The notes: generated from the letters alone by a model not told the origin. DNA of 7,939 nucleotides from Alistipes sp. (GCA_017391665.1 JAFOXS010000299.1:1-7939); one strand, 5' to 3'; shown: positions 1-6,231, counted from the first letter of the stretch. Program-made: numbers and translations.

Positions 1-461
1 ACGCGCAATCCGCACGAGTACAACACCTCCAGGATGGCACGGTCGCGCAGTCCCTTGACCGTAGAGTCGTCTATTGAACCGATTATAAGGTCGATCTCCT
101 CTACAGAGAGTGTATCGGGCAGAGGGCGTGAGGCCTTTGGTGCTTCGATCAGCTCGGCCGGTGACGACTCAAGCTTTCCCTCGAGGAGCAGATAGTTGTA
201 GAAACTCTTTATGCTGCTCAGAGCACGTGCCTGAGAACTCTTCTCGCGGCCGATGTCGTAGAGTCGGACCATGTATTTGCTGATCATTTCGGGTTCGACC
301 TTTACGGGCGGCAGATCGTACATACGCAGAATGAAGTGGGCGAATGCAGCCAGATCTCTCATGTAGGAGTCGACCGTATTATCCGATAAATGCTTTTCCA
401 GACGCAGGTGTATGCGATAGGAACGCGAAATTTCCATCCATTTTTTGGTGTTATCTGCCAT
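1..461 (-). CDS. xerD: Tyrosine recombinase, XerD-like (5' part, runs off left edge)
   Basis: This is a site-specific tyrosine recombinase of the Xer type, the family that resolves chromosome dimers at dif by cutting and rejoining DNA through a catalytic tyrosine. Only the first 153 codons are present. The ATG is at 459-461 on the minus strand. Residues 10-100 look like the helical core-binding (SAM-like) domain, with the family signature LEKHLSDNTVDSYMRDL (residues 21-37) and KSSQARALSSIKSFYNYL (74-91). The catalytic domain begins near residue 115 and reaches LRDRAILEVLYSCGLR, so the first catalytic arginine (Arg153) is just inside the window. The remaining catalytic residues and the tyrosine lie outside. 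XerD is preferred over XerC because of the LExxLSxNTxxxY pattern, but an XerC or integron-like relative cannot be excluded from the N-terminal part alone. It is divergent from prmA. Confidence 0.85.
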   Translation of the reverse strand, partial: MADNTKKWMEISRSYRIHLRLEKHLSDNTVDSYMRDLAAFAHFILRMYDLPPVKVEPEMISKYMVRLYDIGREKSSQARALSSIKSFYNYLLLEGKLESSPAELIEAPKASRPLPDTLSVEEIDLIIGSIDDSTVKGLRDRAILEVLYSCGLR

Positions 462-477
462 ATTCTTTCTAACTTTG
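444..477 (+). promoter_or_regulatory. Promoter of prmA-wbqC (-33 TTTG, -7 TAACTTTG)
   Basis: TAACTTTG at 470-477 matches the Bacteroidetes -7 consensus TAnnTTTG. TTTG at 444-447 lies 22 nt upstream, close to the expected -33 spacing. Transcription would start near 483 and leave about 39 nt of leader before the prmA ATG at 522. The -33 part lies inside the 5' coding end of the divergent recombinase gene. Confidence 0.55.
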
Positions 478-496
478 TGAGGTGTTGTTTGCAATG

Positions 497-504
497 CAAA
501 TCTA
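497..504 (-). promoter_or_regulatory. -7 box of the xerD-like gene promoter
   Basis: Read leftward, the sequence is TAGATTTG followed by CA. It matches the Bacteroidetes sigma-ABfr -7 consensus TAnnTTTG exactly. It lies about 35 bp upstream of the recombinase ATG, giving a predicted leader of about 30 nt. The -33 element is poor: TTTC instead of TTTG, 19 nt upstream and already inside the start of prmA. Confidence 0.5.
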
Positions 505-521
505 CGAAAATTTTACATAAT

Positions 522-1349
522 ATGAAATACATCGAACTCAATATTTCCATCAGTGACGAGCTGCAGGCCGAGATTCTTACGGCGCTCTTGTCCGATTACC
601 CATTCGAGTCGTTTCTGCAGGAGGATGATTCGTTGAAAGCCTACATCCAGGCGGATGAGTATGCCTCATGTAGCGCCGATGTCGAGCAGTTGCTCTCGGA
701 GCAGGGTGCGCAGTATAGAGTGCAGGAGGTCGAGCAGCAGAACTGGAACGAGGAGTGGGAGAGTGGCTTTGATCCCGTCTATGTAGATGGCGAGCAGCCA
801 ATTCTGATCCGCGCGGCACATCACGCGGCACCCGATGCGGGAGAGATTGATGTGGTAATTGCTCCGCGTATGTCCTTCGGTACGGGCCATCATGCCACTA
901 CGGCACTCATGTCGCAGACCATAGCACGGATGGGTGTCGAGGGCGAGCGTGGCCTTGATATGGGTTGCGGTACGGGCGTTTTGGCAATCGTTGCGCTTAA
1001 GTGCGGAGCCCGTGAGATGGTAGCTGTGGATATTGACGACTGGGCATGCGACAGCTGTCGCGACAGTATGTCACTCAGTGGTGTTGAGATGGATGTACGT
1101 TGCGGCTCGATTGATGTGGTTGCGGGCGAGAAGTTCGACTTCGTGCTTGCCAATATCAACCGCAATATCCTTGTTCAGATGATGCCATCGTTTGCCGATG
1201 CACTGACCTCGGGCGGACGACTGCTTATGAGCGGCTTTCTGGGTGAGGATGTGCCTATTATTGAGGCTTCGGCTGCAGAGCATGGTTTTGTGGTGGAGCA
1301 CGTTGCCGAGCGCGACGGCTGGATGGTTGTACAGTGTAAAAAGAGATAG
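522..1349 (+). CDS. prmA: Ribosomal protein L11 methyltransferase
   Basis: PrmA is a cytoplasmic S-adenosylmethionine-dependent methyltransferase that methylates ribosomal protein L11. The 275-residue protein has the two-part PrmA layout. The N-terminal substrate-recognition domain (about 1-90) ends in the family's NWNEEWES stretch (74-81). A linker carries APRMSFGTGHHATT (114-127), equivalent to the PrmA FGTGxHxTT motif. The Rossmann methyltransferase domain has SAM motif I LDMGCGTGVLA (145-155), the acidic motif II AVDIDDWA (168-175) and LANINRNIL (209-217). The start at 522 was chosen because translation from there begins MKYIELNISI, like family members. The same frame stays open upstream to 390, but that extension overlaps the divergent recombinase gene and its promoter. 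The leader is A/T-rich with no clear Shine-Dalgarno. wbqC follows after 2 bp, so the two are probably co-transcribed. Confidence 0.95.
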   Translation: MKYIELNISISDELQAEILTALLSDYPFESFLQEDDSLKAYIQADEYASCSADVEQLLSEQGAQYRVQEVEQQNWNEEWESGFDPVYVDGEQPILIRAAHHAAPDAGEIDVVIAPRMSFGTGHHATTALMSQTIARMGVEGERGLDMGCGTGVLAIVALKCGAREMVAVDIDDWACDSCRDSMSLSGVEMDVRCGSIDVVAGEKFDFVLANINRNILVQMMPSFADALTSGGRLLMSGFLGEDVPIIEASAAEHGFVVEHVAERDGWMVVQCKKR

Positions 1350-1351
1350 CG

Positions 1352-1957
1352 ATGGTAATACTTCCTACAGCATATATGCCCTCGGTGGAGTATGTGGCAC
1401 GTCTGCTACGCGAGGAGTGTGTAATTGATCTTGGTGAGAACTACGTTAAGCGTTCTGAGCGTAATCGTGCGTCGATACTCTCGGCAAACGGAGTGATGCA
1501 ACTCACCGTGCATGTTGAGAATGCCAATCGTCCGCGTCAGCCAATACGTGATGTAAGGATCGATTATTCGAAGCGCTGGCAGCACCAGCACTGGGTGTCG
1601 ATTCTCTCGGCCTATAAGTCGTCGCCCTACTTCGACCATTTTGCATCGGAGCTGGAGCCCTTCTATCGCCGTGAGTGGCGTTTTCTGGTCGATTACAATA
1701 TGGAATATACCGCTACTCTTCTGCGCCTTCTGGGTGCGAAGTGCGACCTGCACACCTCGGAGCAGTATGTCACCGCCACTGAAGGGGACGTTGACCTGCG
1801 CCCCAAAACAAAAGAGGGCTCGACATTTCATGCCCAGCCCTATTTTCAGGTATTTTCCGATAGAATGCCGTTTGCAGAGAATCTCTCCGTTCTGGATTTG
1901 CTGCTCTGCGAAGGACGACAGGCTATCGACTCTGTACTAATGCGTTGCCAATTGTAA
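1352..1957 (+). CDS. WbqC-like family protein
   Basis: This 201-residue protein belongs to the WbqC-like family, named after a gene in an E. coli O-antigen cluster; no biochemical reaction is established for it. Recognisable stretches are TAYMPSVEYVARLL (6-19), ENYVKRSERNRASILSANG (29-47), PIRDVRIDYSKRWQHQHWVS (64-83), AYKSSPYF (87-94) and the C-terminal QPYFQVFSDRMPFAENLSVL (162-181) followed by DLLLCEG (182-188). The length is normal for the family. It starts 2 bp after the prmA stop, so translation is probably coupled. Its last 35 bp overlap the 3' end of the leftward GH2-like gene, and no terminator is visible between them. I see no signal peptide or membrane segment. The family call is firm; the function is not known. 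Confidence 0.85.
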   Translation: MVILPTAYMPSVEYVARLLREECVIDLGENYVKRSERNRASILSANGVMQLTVHVENANRPRQPIRDVRIDYSKRWQHQHWVSILSAYKSSPYFDHFASELEPFYRREWRFLVDYNMEYTATLLRLLGAKCDLHTSEQYVTATEGDVDLRPKTKEGSTFHAQPYFQVFSDRMPFAENLSVLDLLLCEGRQAIDSVLMRCQL

Positions 1958-3926
1958 TTGTGGTGTGGTCCTCCATCTCGCCGGCCTTTACTACGACCTG
2001 CGTGCGAGGTGTCATGGGTACTGCATCCGATTCGTAGATGCATGGCGCAACCTCATTCAGCGTCACAGCCTCCTTGTTTACCAATAGCGTCGGAGCCTCT
2101 GCGGCCGATGAGTATACCTTTACCACCTGCATCGAGTCCTGACGTACGTTGCGACGCTTCTCGGCGATGTGCAGCGTGGGCTGCTCCTTGTTCCACAGAG
2201 CGCGATAGAGGTAGTATGCATCCTTCTTGTCCTTGTGGTCGAAGGTGATAAGTCCCGTGCGAGATATGCCGTCGTTGTGACGCACCGATCCAAACTCGTA
2301 CATATTATTGATCCATATACCCCAGAACTTCTCGTCTGTATTCAGAATCTTTGCATAGCCCTCGTGCATCGATGTGTGCCACTGCTCGGGCAGCCAGCGC
2401 TTATCTATCTCGCCCGACTTGAGAGGCAGGTCGGTCTGCTGATCTATCGATCCGCCCTCGCCATAGGCCACAGCCGAGCAAAGATGACTCCACTCCGTGT
2501 GCAGCTTATCGCTCCATACCTTCACATCGTCAATTACTCCACGCTCCCAGCCCAACGACTGCTGCCATACGATCAGATCGGTAATGAAGTTGATGTCGCC
2601 ATCCTGATTGCTGCAAGCTACCGTTGCTCGCGAGGGATCAAGTGCCTTGGCTGTAGAATTCAGCTCACGCACATAGTCCAGCACATTGTCGCCACGCTGC
2701 CAGATAAGTGAGTAGATACCCCACATCACAATCGAGGGGTGGTTGTAGTTCTGGAGTATGATCTCTCGCAGTTGCTGCAGGCCGTTGTCACGGAAACTAT
2801 TTGTTGCGTAGTAGAATACATCGCTAAGGTATGGCGCACGTGTAAAGGGCATGTCGATCCATGCCAGCATACCCATCTCATCGCAACGGTCGTAGAGATA
2901 TTGAGCATGCGGAGCCGTGGTCGAGCGTATGGCATTGGCGCCGATGTCGCGTATCTGCTCCAGATCCTCGTCGTAGTGACGTGTGCGCAGGGCGCTACCT
3001 ATGGCTGCGCGGTCGTGGTGCAATGCTACGCCGCGTATGGGTACTCGCTCGCCGTTGATGCGAAGACCACTATCGGCCGATGCCTCGATGCGGCGAAAAC
3101 CCGTGGTGGCACTTACCTGATCCTCCTCGTGAGTACCAATACCCACAGTGATGGTGTAGAGGTTGGGTTCACTGGGATACCACAACAGCGGCTCCTCCAG
3201 TGTGATGGGGATGTTGATAGGCTTGTTGTTGCCCTCGATGCGGCCTTTGATGTAGCGTGAGAGCACCACATCGCCCGTCGGGGCACGTACTGTAAGGGCC
3301 AGGTCGCAGGCCTTCTCCGAAAGGGTGGTGATATATACCGATACGGTGGCATCGACACTCGTGTCGGTGATCTTGTTCTGATGCACAATTACACCGTCCG
3401 TACCGTAGTATAGCGGCGATATTGTTGTTGGCTCGGTTACGATAAGCTCCACATCGCGATATATGCCTCCGTAGAGATTCTCTTCGGATGATGTGGGCAG
3501 CACGTTGTTCTGATATGCGTTGCTGACAACGACCACCAGCGAGTTCTCCTTGCCATACTCCAGGTGTTTGGTGATCTCGAATGTAAAGGCTGTCCAGCCT
3601 CCACGGTGCTCGCCAACGTGGTGACCATTCACGAAGAGATCGGCCACACTCTGCACGCCGTGGAACTTGATGAAGAGTCGCTTGCCCATCCACTCTGCCG
3701 GCACGAAGATGTTGCGCGAATAGTTGGCCGTGGTCTGATGGTAAGTACCCTGACCTGCCAGTGCGTCAAGATTCCATGTGTGGGGTAGAGATATGCGGCG
3801 TGCATTGTCGCTGCTGGTGTCCAGTTTGTAGAAAAACTGCCAGTCATCGTTGAGCGAATATACCTCTCGGGCCGAGGCCGAGGCGCAGATAAAAATGGAT
3901 ATTAGAAAAATAAAAATACGTCTCAT
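1923..3926 (-). CDS. Secreted GH2-like protein, probable catalytically dead beta-glycosidase
   Basis: This 667-residue protein has the glycoside hydrolase family 2 architecture. A type I signal peptide (1-19, ending ASA before Arg20) predicts export to the periplasm or cell surface. Then come a jelly-roll sugar-binding domain (about 22-165, with LPHTWNLDA, NGHHVGEHRGGWTAF and ENLYGGIYRDV), an Ig-like sandwich (about 167-280), and a TIM barrel (about 285-580, with INGERVPIRGVALHHD, YDRCDEMGMLAWIDMPF, NHPSIVMWG and TGLITFDHKDKKDAYYLYRA). A short beta-rich tail follows. Active GH2 enzymes have an Asn-Glu pair after HPSIxMWG as acid/base; here it is Ser406-Leu407. The nucleophile normally sits in a (S)EYG motif; here it reads VAYGEGGS with Ala487. 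The usual RxxHYP motif is RSTTAPH (334-340). The reading frame is intact, so this is not a decayed pseudogene. A beta-galactosidase or beta-glucuronidase name would be misleading. The gene stands alone between two rightward units, with no SusC/SusD partners in view. Confidence 0.9.
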   Translation of the reverse strand: MRRIFIFLISIFICASASAREVYSLNDDWQFFYKLDTSSDNARRISLPHTWNLDALAGQGTYHQTTANYSRNIFVPAEWMGKRLFIKFHGVQSVADLFVNGHHVGEHRGGWTAFTFEITKHLEYGKENSLVVVVSNAYQNNVLPTSSEENLYGGIYRDVELIVTEPTTISPLYYGTDGVIVHQNKITDTSVDATVSVYITTLSEKACDLALTVRAPTGDVVLSRYIKGRIEGNNKPINIPITLEEPLLWYPSEPNLYTITVGIGTHEEDQVSATTGFRRIEASADSGLRINGERVPIRGVALHHDRAAIGSALRTRHYDEDLEQIRDIGANAIRSTTAPHAQYLYDRCDEMGMLAWIDMPFTRAPYLSDVFYYATNSFRDNGLQQLREIILQNYNHPSIVMWGIYSLIWQRGDNVLDYVRELNSTAKALDPSRATVACSNQDGDINFITDLIVWQQSLGWERGVIDDVKVWSDKLHTEWSHLCSAVAYGEGGSIDQQTDLPLKSGEIDKRWLPEQWHTSMHEGYAKILNTDEKFWGIWINNMYEFGSVRHNDGISRTGLITFDHKDKKDAYYLYRALWNKEQPTLHIAEKRRNVRQDSMQVVKVYSSAAEAPTLLVNKEAVTLNEVAPCIYESDAVPMTPRTQVVVKAGEMEDHTTITIGNALVQSR

Positions 3927-3986
3927 GTGGTTGAAAATTTAGTTGTTTCGGGCTCGGATTGCACCCCGACTGAGGTCTTGTGATGA

Positions 3987-3999
3987 GGATTAAAAATCC
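3987..3999 (-). promoter_or_regulatory. Hairpin in the leader of the GH2-like gene
   Basis: A perfect 5-bp stem with a 3-nt loop (GGATT TTT AATCC on the transcribed strand) lies in the roughly 90-nt predicted leader. Two further copies of the same arms flank it (4005-4011 and 3955-3960), so mutually exclusive pairings are possible. Whether this regulates the gene is inference. Confidence 0.3.
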
Positions 4000-4018
4000 C
4001 TTGATAATCCGAATTACT

Positions 4019-4037
4019 AATTGCAAATATAGCAATT
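4019..4037. repeat. Inverted repeat around the GH2-like gene's -7 box
   Basis: AATTGC (4019-4024) and GCAATT (4032-4037) form a perfect 6-bp inverted repeat separated by 7 bp. The spacer plus one base of the left arm is the -7 box itself. The position fits an operator, but the extended Bacteroidetes -7 pattern often reads TTTGCA, which would supply part of one arm by chance. Confidence 0.35.
4024..4031 (-). promoter_or_regulatory. -7 box of the GH2-like gene promoter
   Basis: Read leftward, TATATTTG followed by CA is an exact match to the Bacteroidetes -7 consensus TAnnTTTG. The start site would fall near 4018, about 90 nt before the ATG at 3926. No good -33 TTTG is seen; GTTAG occupies that place. 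Confidence 0.55.
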
Positions 4038-4052
4038 CTAAAAAAAATATGC

Positions 4053-4060
4053 TAACTTCG
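4053..4060 (+). promoter_or_regulatory. -7 box of the cvpA operon promoter
   Basis: TAACTTCG matches TAnnTTTG with one change (C for T) and sits 55 bp upstream of the cvpA ATG. It is the best candidate for driving the five-gene operon. A -33 TTTG is not recognisable; its expected place falls on the divergent GH2-like gene's -7 box. A 10-bp palindrome, CGAAATTTCG (4063-4072), lies at the predicted start of transcription. Confidence 0.4.
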
Positions 4061-4115
4061 TGCGAAATTTCGTCCTAAGCGACGAATAAAATAAACAAAA
4101 TAACCCAAAACAAAT

Positions 4116-4604
4116 ATGAACGTATTCGATATCATAGTCTATATCTCACTGGCATGGGCCGTATTCAATGGTTGGCGTCGCGGTTTCCTTCTGCAGATGC
4201 TCTCGCTTTTTGCTGTTGTTGCCTCTATGTACTTTGCCGTACAGTATGGTCCCGAGCTGGAGAGTATCCTTGGTATCGATGTCGGCGTCAGTGGTGTAGT
4301 GGGATTCATCGTAATCTTCCTTGCCGCTCTTTTGCTCATATCTGTCGGAGCCTATCTGTTGAGGGCTGTGTTCCGTTTTGCGGGACTTGGTGTCGTTGAT
4401 ATACTGCTCGGCGTAGCCTTTTCGCTGGTCAAGGTGATGCTCATCGTGAGTGTGCTCTTCTCGTGGTTCACATCGGTAAACAAGAATTATGAGTGGGCCT
4501 CAAAGCAGAAGGTTGAGCAGTCGCGCTGGTTTGCTCCCGTGAAGGGAATCACCGATAAGCTGACACCCTATTTCGAGGATATCGCCGATAAATTGCTGGA
4601 TTAA
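4116..4604 (+). CDS. cvpA: CvpA family inner-membrane protein
   Basis: This 162-residue integral membrane protein belongs to the CvpA family, named for colicin V production in E. coli. CvpA proteins have been tied to envelope homeostasis and bile tolerance, but the molecular activity is unclear. Four hydrophobic segments are visible, about residues 3-19, 26-43, 60-82 and 92-118. The family's N-terminal GWRRGF motif (19-24) lies between the first two, and a conserved small-residue stretch (GLGVVDILLGV, 90-100) opens the fourth. The C-terminal 40 residues are soluble and charged. It is the first gene of a rightward operon: its stop is only 3 bp from rsgA. The start follows an A-rich leader without a Shine-Dalgarno sequence, as is usual in this phylum. 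Confidence 0.88.
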   Translation: MNVFDIIVYISLAWAVFNGWRRGFLLQMLSLFAVVASMYFAVQYGPELESILGIDVGVSGVVGFIVIFLAALLLISVGAYLLRAVFRFAGLGVVDILLGVAFSLVKVMLIVSVLFSWFTSVNKNYEWASKQKVEQSRWFAPVKGITDKLTPYFEDIADKLLD

Positions 4605-4607
4605 CCT

Positions 4608-5537
4608 ATGGCTATGGATAGTTTTTCGGGTATCGTAGTGCGCTCTACGGGCAGCTGGTATGAGGTGCTGCATGAGGGCGAACGTTATCAGTGCCGTATC
4701 CGCGGCAAATTGCGCCTCAAGGGTGTGCGCTCGACCAATCCCGTGGTGGTGGGCGATGTGGTGCGTGTTGAGGCCGATGAGCAGGGCGGTTATGTGATCT
4801 CGGCTATTGAGCCGCGTCGCAATTATATCATCCGTCGTGCATCCAACCTCTCGAAGGAGTCTCACATCATAGCAGCCAATCTGGATCAGGCACTGCTCGT
4901 TGTGACGCTCTTTTCACCCGAGACTGCTACGGAGTTTATCGACCGTTTCCTTGTGACGTGCGAGGCGTATAAAGTCCCTGTTACCATTCTGCTTGCCAAG
5001 ATCGATCTTGCGCGTCAGCGCCCCGAGGCCGTTGAGGAGTTTCACGCCATATATGAGAGTGCCGGCTATCGTATCATCGAGGTCTCGGCTACCGAGGGTG
5101 AGGGCGTAGAGGAGGTGCGAGAGCTATTGCGAGGCAAGACAACCCTGCTGTCGGGAAATTCGGGCGTAGGCAAATCTACGCTTGTGGCGGCCGTGGAGCC
5201 TGGACTGGATATTCGCACGGGCGAGATTTCGCAGAGCCACCACAAGGGCAAGCACACCACAACTTTCTCGACCATGTACCCCCTATCGGAGGGCGGATAT
5301 ATTATCGATACCCCTGGCATTAAGGGCTTCGGTCTGCTCGATATCGAGGATGCCGAGCTGGCGCACTACTTCCCCGAGATGATGCGCTACCTGCCCGAGT
5401 GCCGATTCTATAATTGCTCGCATACCCATGAGCCGCATTGTGCCGTGGTGGAGGCTGTCAAGCGTGGCGAAGTAGCCTACCCCAGGTATGAGAGTTACCT
5501 TAAAATTATGGACGAAGATGACAAATATCGCAAATAG
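4608..5537 (+). CDS. rsgA: Ribosome small subunit-dependent GTPase A
   Basis: RsgA (YjeQ) is a circularly permuted GTPase that acts in late maturation of the 30S ribosomal subunit. The 309 residues show the three expected parts. An N-terminal OB fold (about 6-72) comes first. The permuted GTPase domain has its G4 region LLAKIDL (128-134) and G5-like EVSATEGEG (158-166) before the G1/Walker A GNSGVGKST (183-191) and G3 DTPG (234-237). A C-terminal zinc knuckle follows, with C265, C270, H272 and C278 in the family spacing Cx4CxHx5C. The G4 motif reads A-K-I-D where N-K-x-D is normal (Ala130). A second in-frame ATG lies 6 bp after the first, and either could be used. The 3' end overlaps the next gene by 20 bp from its preferred start. 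Confidence 0.95.
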   Translation: MAMDSFSGIVVRSTGSWYEVLHEGERYQCRIRGKLRLKGVRSTNPVVVGDVVRVEADEQGGYVISAIEPRRNYIIRRASNLSKESHIIAANLDQALLVVTLFSPETATEFIDRFLVTCEAYKVPVTILLAKIDLARQRPEAVEEFHAIYESAGYRIIEVSATEGEGVEEVRELLRGKTTLLSGNSGVGKSTLVAAVEPGLDIRTGEISQSHHKGKHTTTFSTMYPLSEGGYIIDTPGIKGFGLLDIEDAELAHYFPEMMRYLPECRFYNCSHTHEPHCAVVEAVKRGEVAYPRYESYLKIMDEDDKYRK

Positions 5538-6231
5538 ATTGAAATCGCTTGCTGCCGACCGCACGGCCGAGTGGCTGGATGAGCGTACGGCCTATATGGA
5601 GAGTTTTCTTACCGAGGAGCGCAAGGAGGTGCTGCGTCGCACGCTTGCTTCGCGTACTCGTTATATGACTATCCTTACCGAAAATACCTTCCATCCGCAG
5701 AATGCATCGGCATTGGTGCGTCACTGCGAGGCTTTTGGCGTGCAGGAGTTGCATACTGTTGAGACCCGCTGCAAGTTCAATCCCAACGTAAATATCGTTC
5801 GCGGAACGGATAAGTGGGTTGATATCACACGTCACGACTCAACGGCCGACGCTATCTCGGCACTCAAGGGTGCGGGCTATCGTCTGGTGGCCACCACGCC
5901 TCATCGTGAGAGTTGTACTCCCGAGACCTTCGACGTTGCCAAAGGCCCCTTCTGCCTTGTTTTTGGTACGGAGCATGCAGGTGTGTCGGACGAGATTATC
6001 GAAGCGGCTGACGAGTACTTGCGTATCCCGATGTGTGGCATGGTTGAGAGCCTGAATGTATCGGCTTCGGCGGCAATTCTGATCTATATGCTCTCGCAGC
6101 GCATGCGCCTTACGCCCGAGATCGACTGGCACCTGCAGGATGCGGATGAGCGCGAGATGTTGTTCCGCTGGGTGATGTCGTCGGTGCGTGATGCCGAGCG
6201 AATTCTTGAGCGTAAATTCCCTGAAAAATAG
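5518..6231 (+). CDS. TrmH/SpoU-family RNA 2'-O-methyltransferase
   Basis: This 237-residue SPOUT-fold methyltransferase transfers a methyl group from S-adenosylmethionine to a ribose 2'-OH of RNA. It most resembles the TrmH branch (tRNA guanosine-18), but rRNA or another tRNA position cannot be excluded from sequence. The three SpoU motifs are present: motif 1 QNASALVRHCEAFGV (61-75), motif 2 LVFGTEHAGVSDE (147-159), and motif 3 IPMCGMVESLNVSASAA (170-186), which builds the trefoil knot that binds the methyl donor. The start at 5518 overlaps rsgA by 20 bp; an in-frame ATG at 5488 would overlap by 50 bp. Even from 5518 there are about 25 residues before the stretch where TrmH homologues usually begin (near MESFLTEERKE, 27-37), so the start is uncertain. 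It belongs to the cvpA-rsgA operon. Confidence 0.88.
   Translation: MTNIANRLKSLAADRTAEWLDERTAYMESFLTEERKEVLRRTLASRTRYMTILTENTFHPQNASALVRHCEAFGVQELHTVETRCKFNPNVNIVRGTDKWVDITRHDSTADAISALKGAGYRLVATTPHRESCTPETFDVAKGPFCLVFGTEHAGVSDEIIEAADEYLRIPMCGMVESLNVSASAAILIYMLSQRMRLTPEIDWHLQDADEREMLFRWVMSSVRDAERILERKFPEK

Noticed and set aside
390..521. Upstream in-frame extension of prmA by 44 codons
   Set aside because: It would overlap the divergent recombinase gene and the prmA promoter box. Similarity to PrmA begins at the ATG at 522.
577..1301. Leftward open frames inside prmA
   Set aside because: They are out-of-frame shadows with low-complexity Arg/Pro/Ser-rich translations and no supporting start or family match.
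2169..3260. Long rightward open frames (up to 180 residues) opposite the GH2-like gene
   Set aside because: They are antisense shadows of a clear coding gene; the translations show no recognisable domain and have no start context.
1923..3926. GH2-like gene as a decaying pseudogene
   Set aside because: The frame is uninterrupted for 667 codons, and the signal peptide and non-catalytic conserved motifs are preserved. Loss is confined to active-site positions.
1923..3926. Lipoprotein signal at Cys14 of the GH2-like protein
   Set aside because: The residue before Cys is Ile rather than Gly/Ala/Ser, and a good signal peptidase I site (ASA) follows at 17-19.
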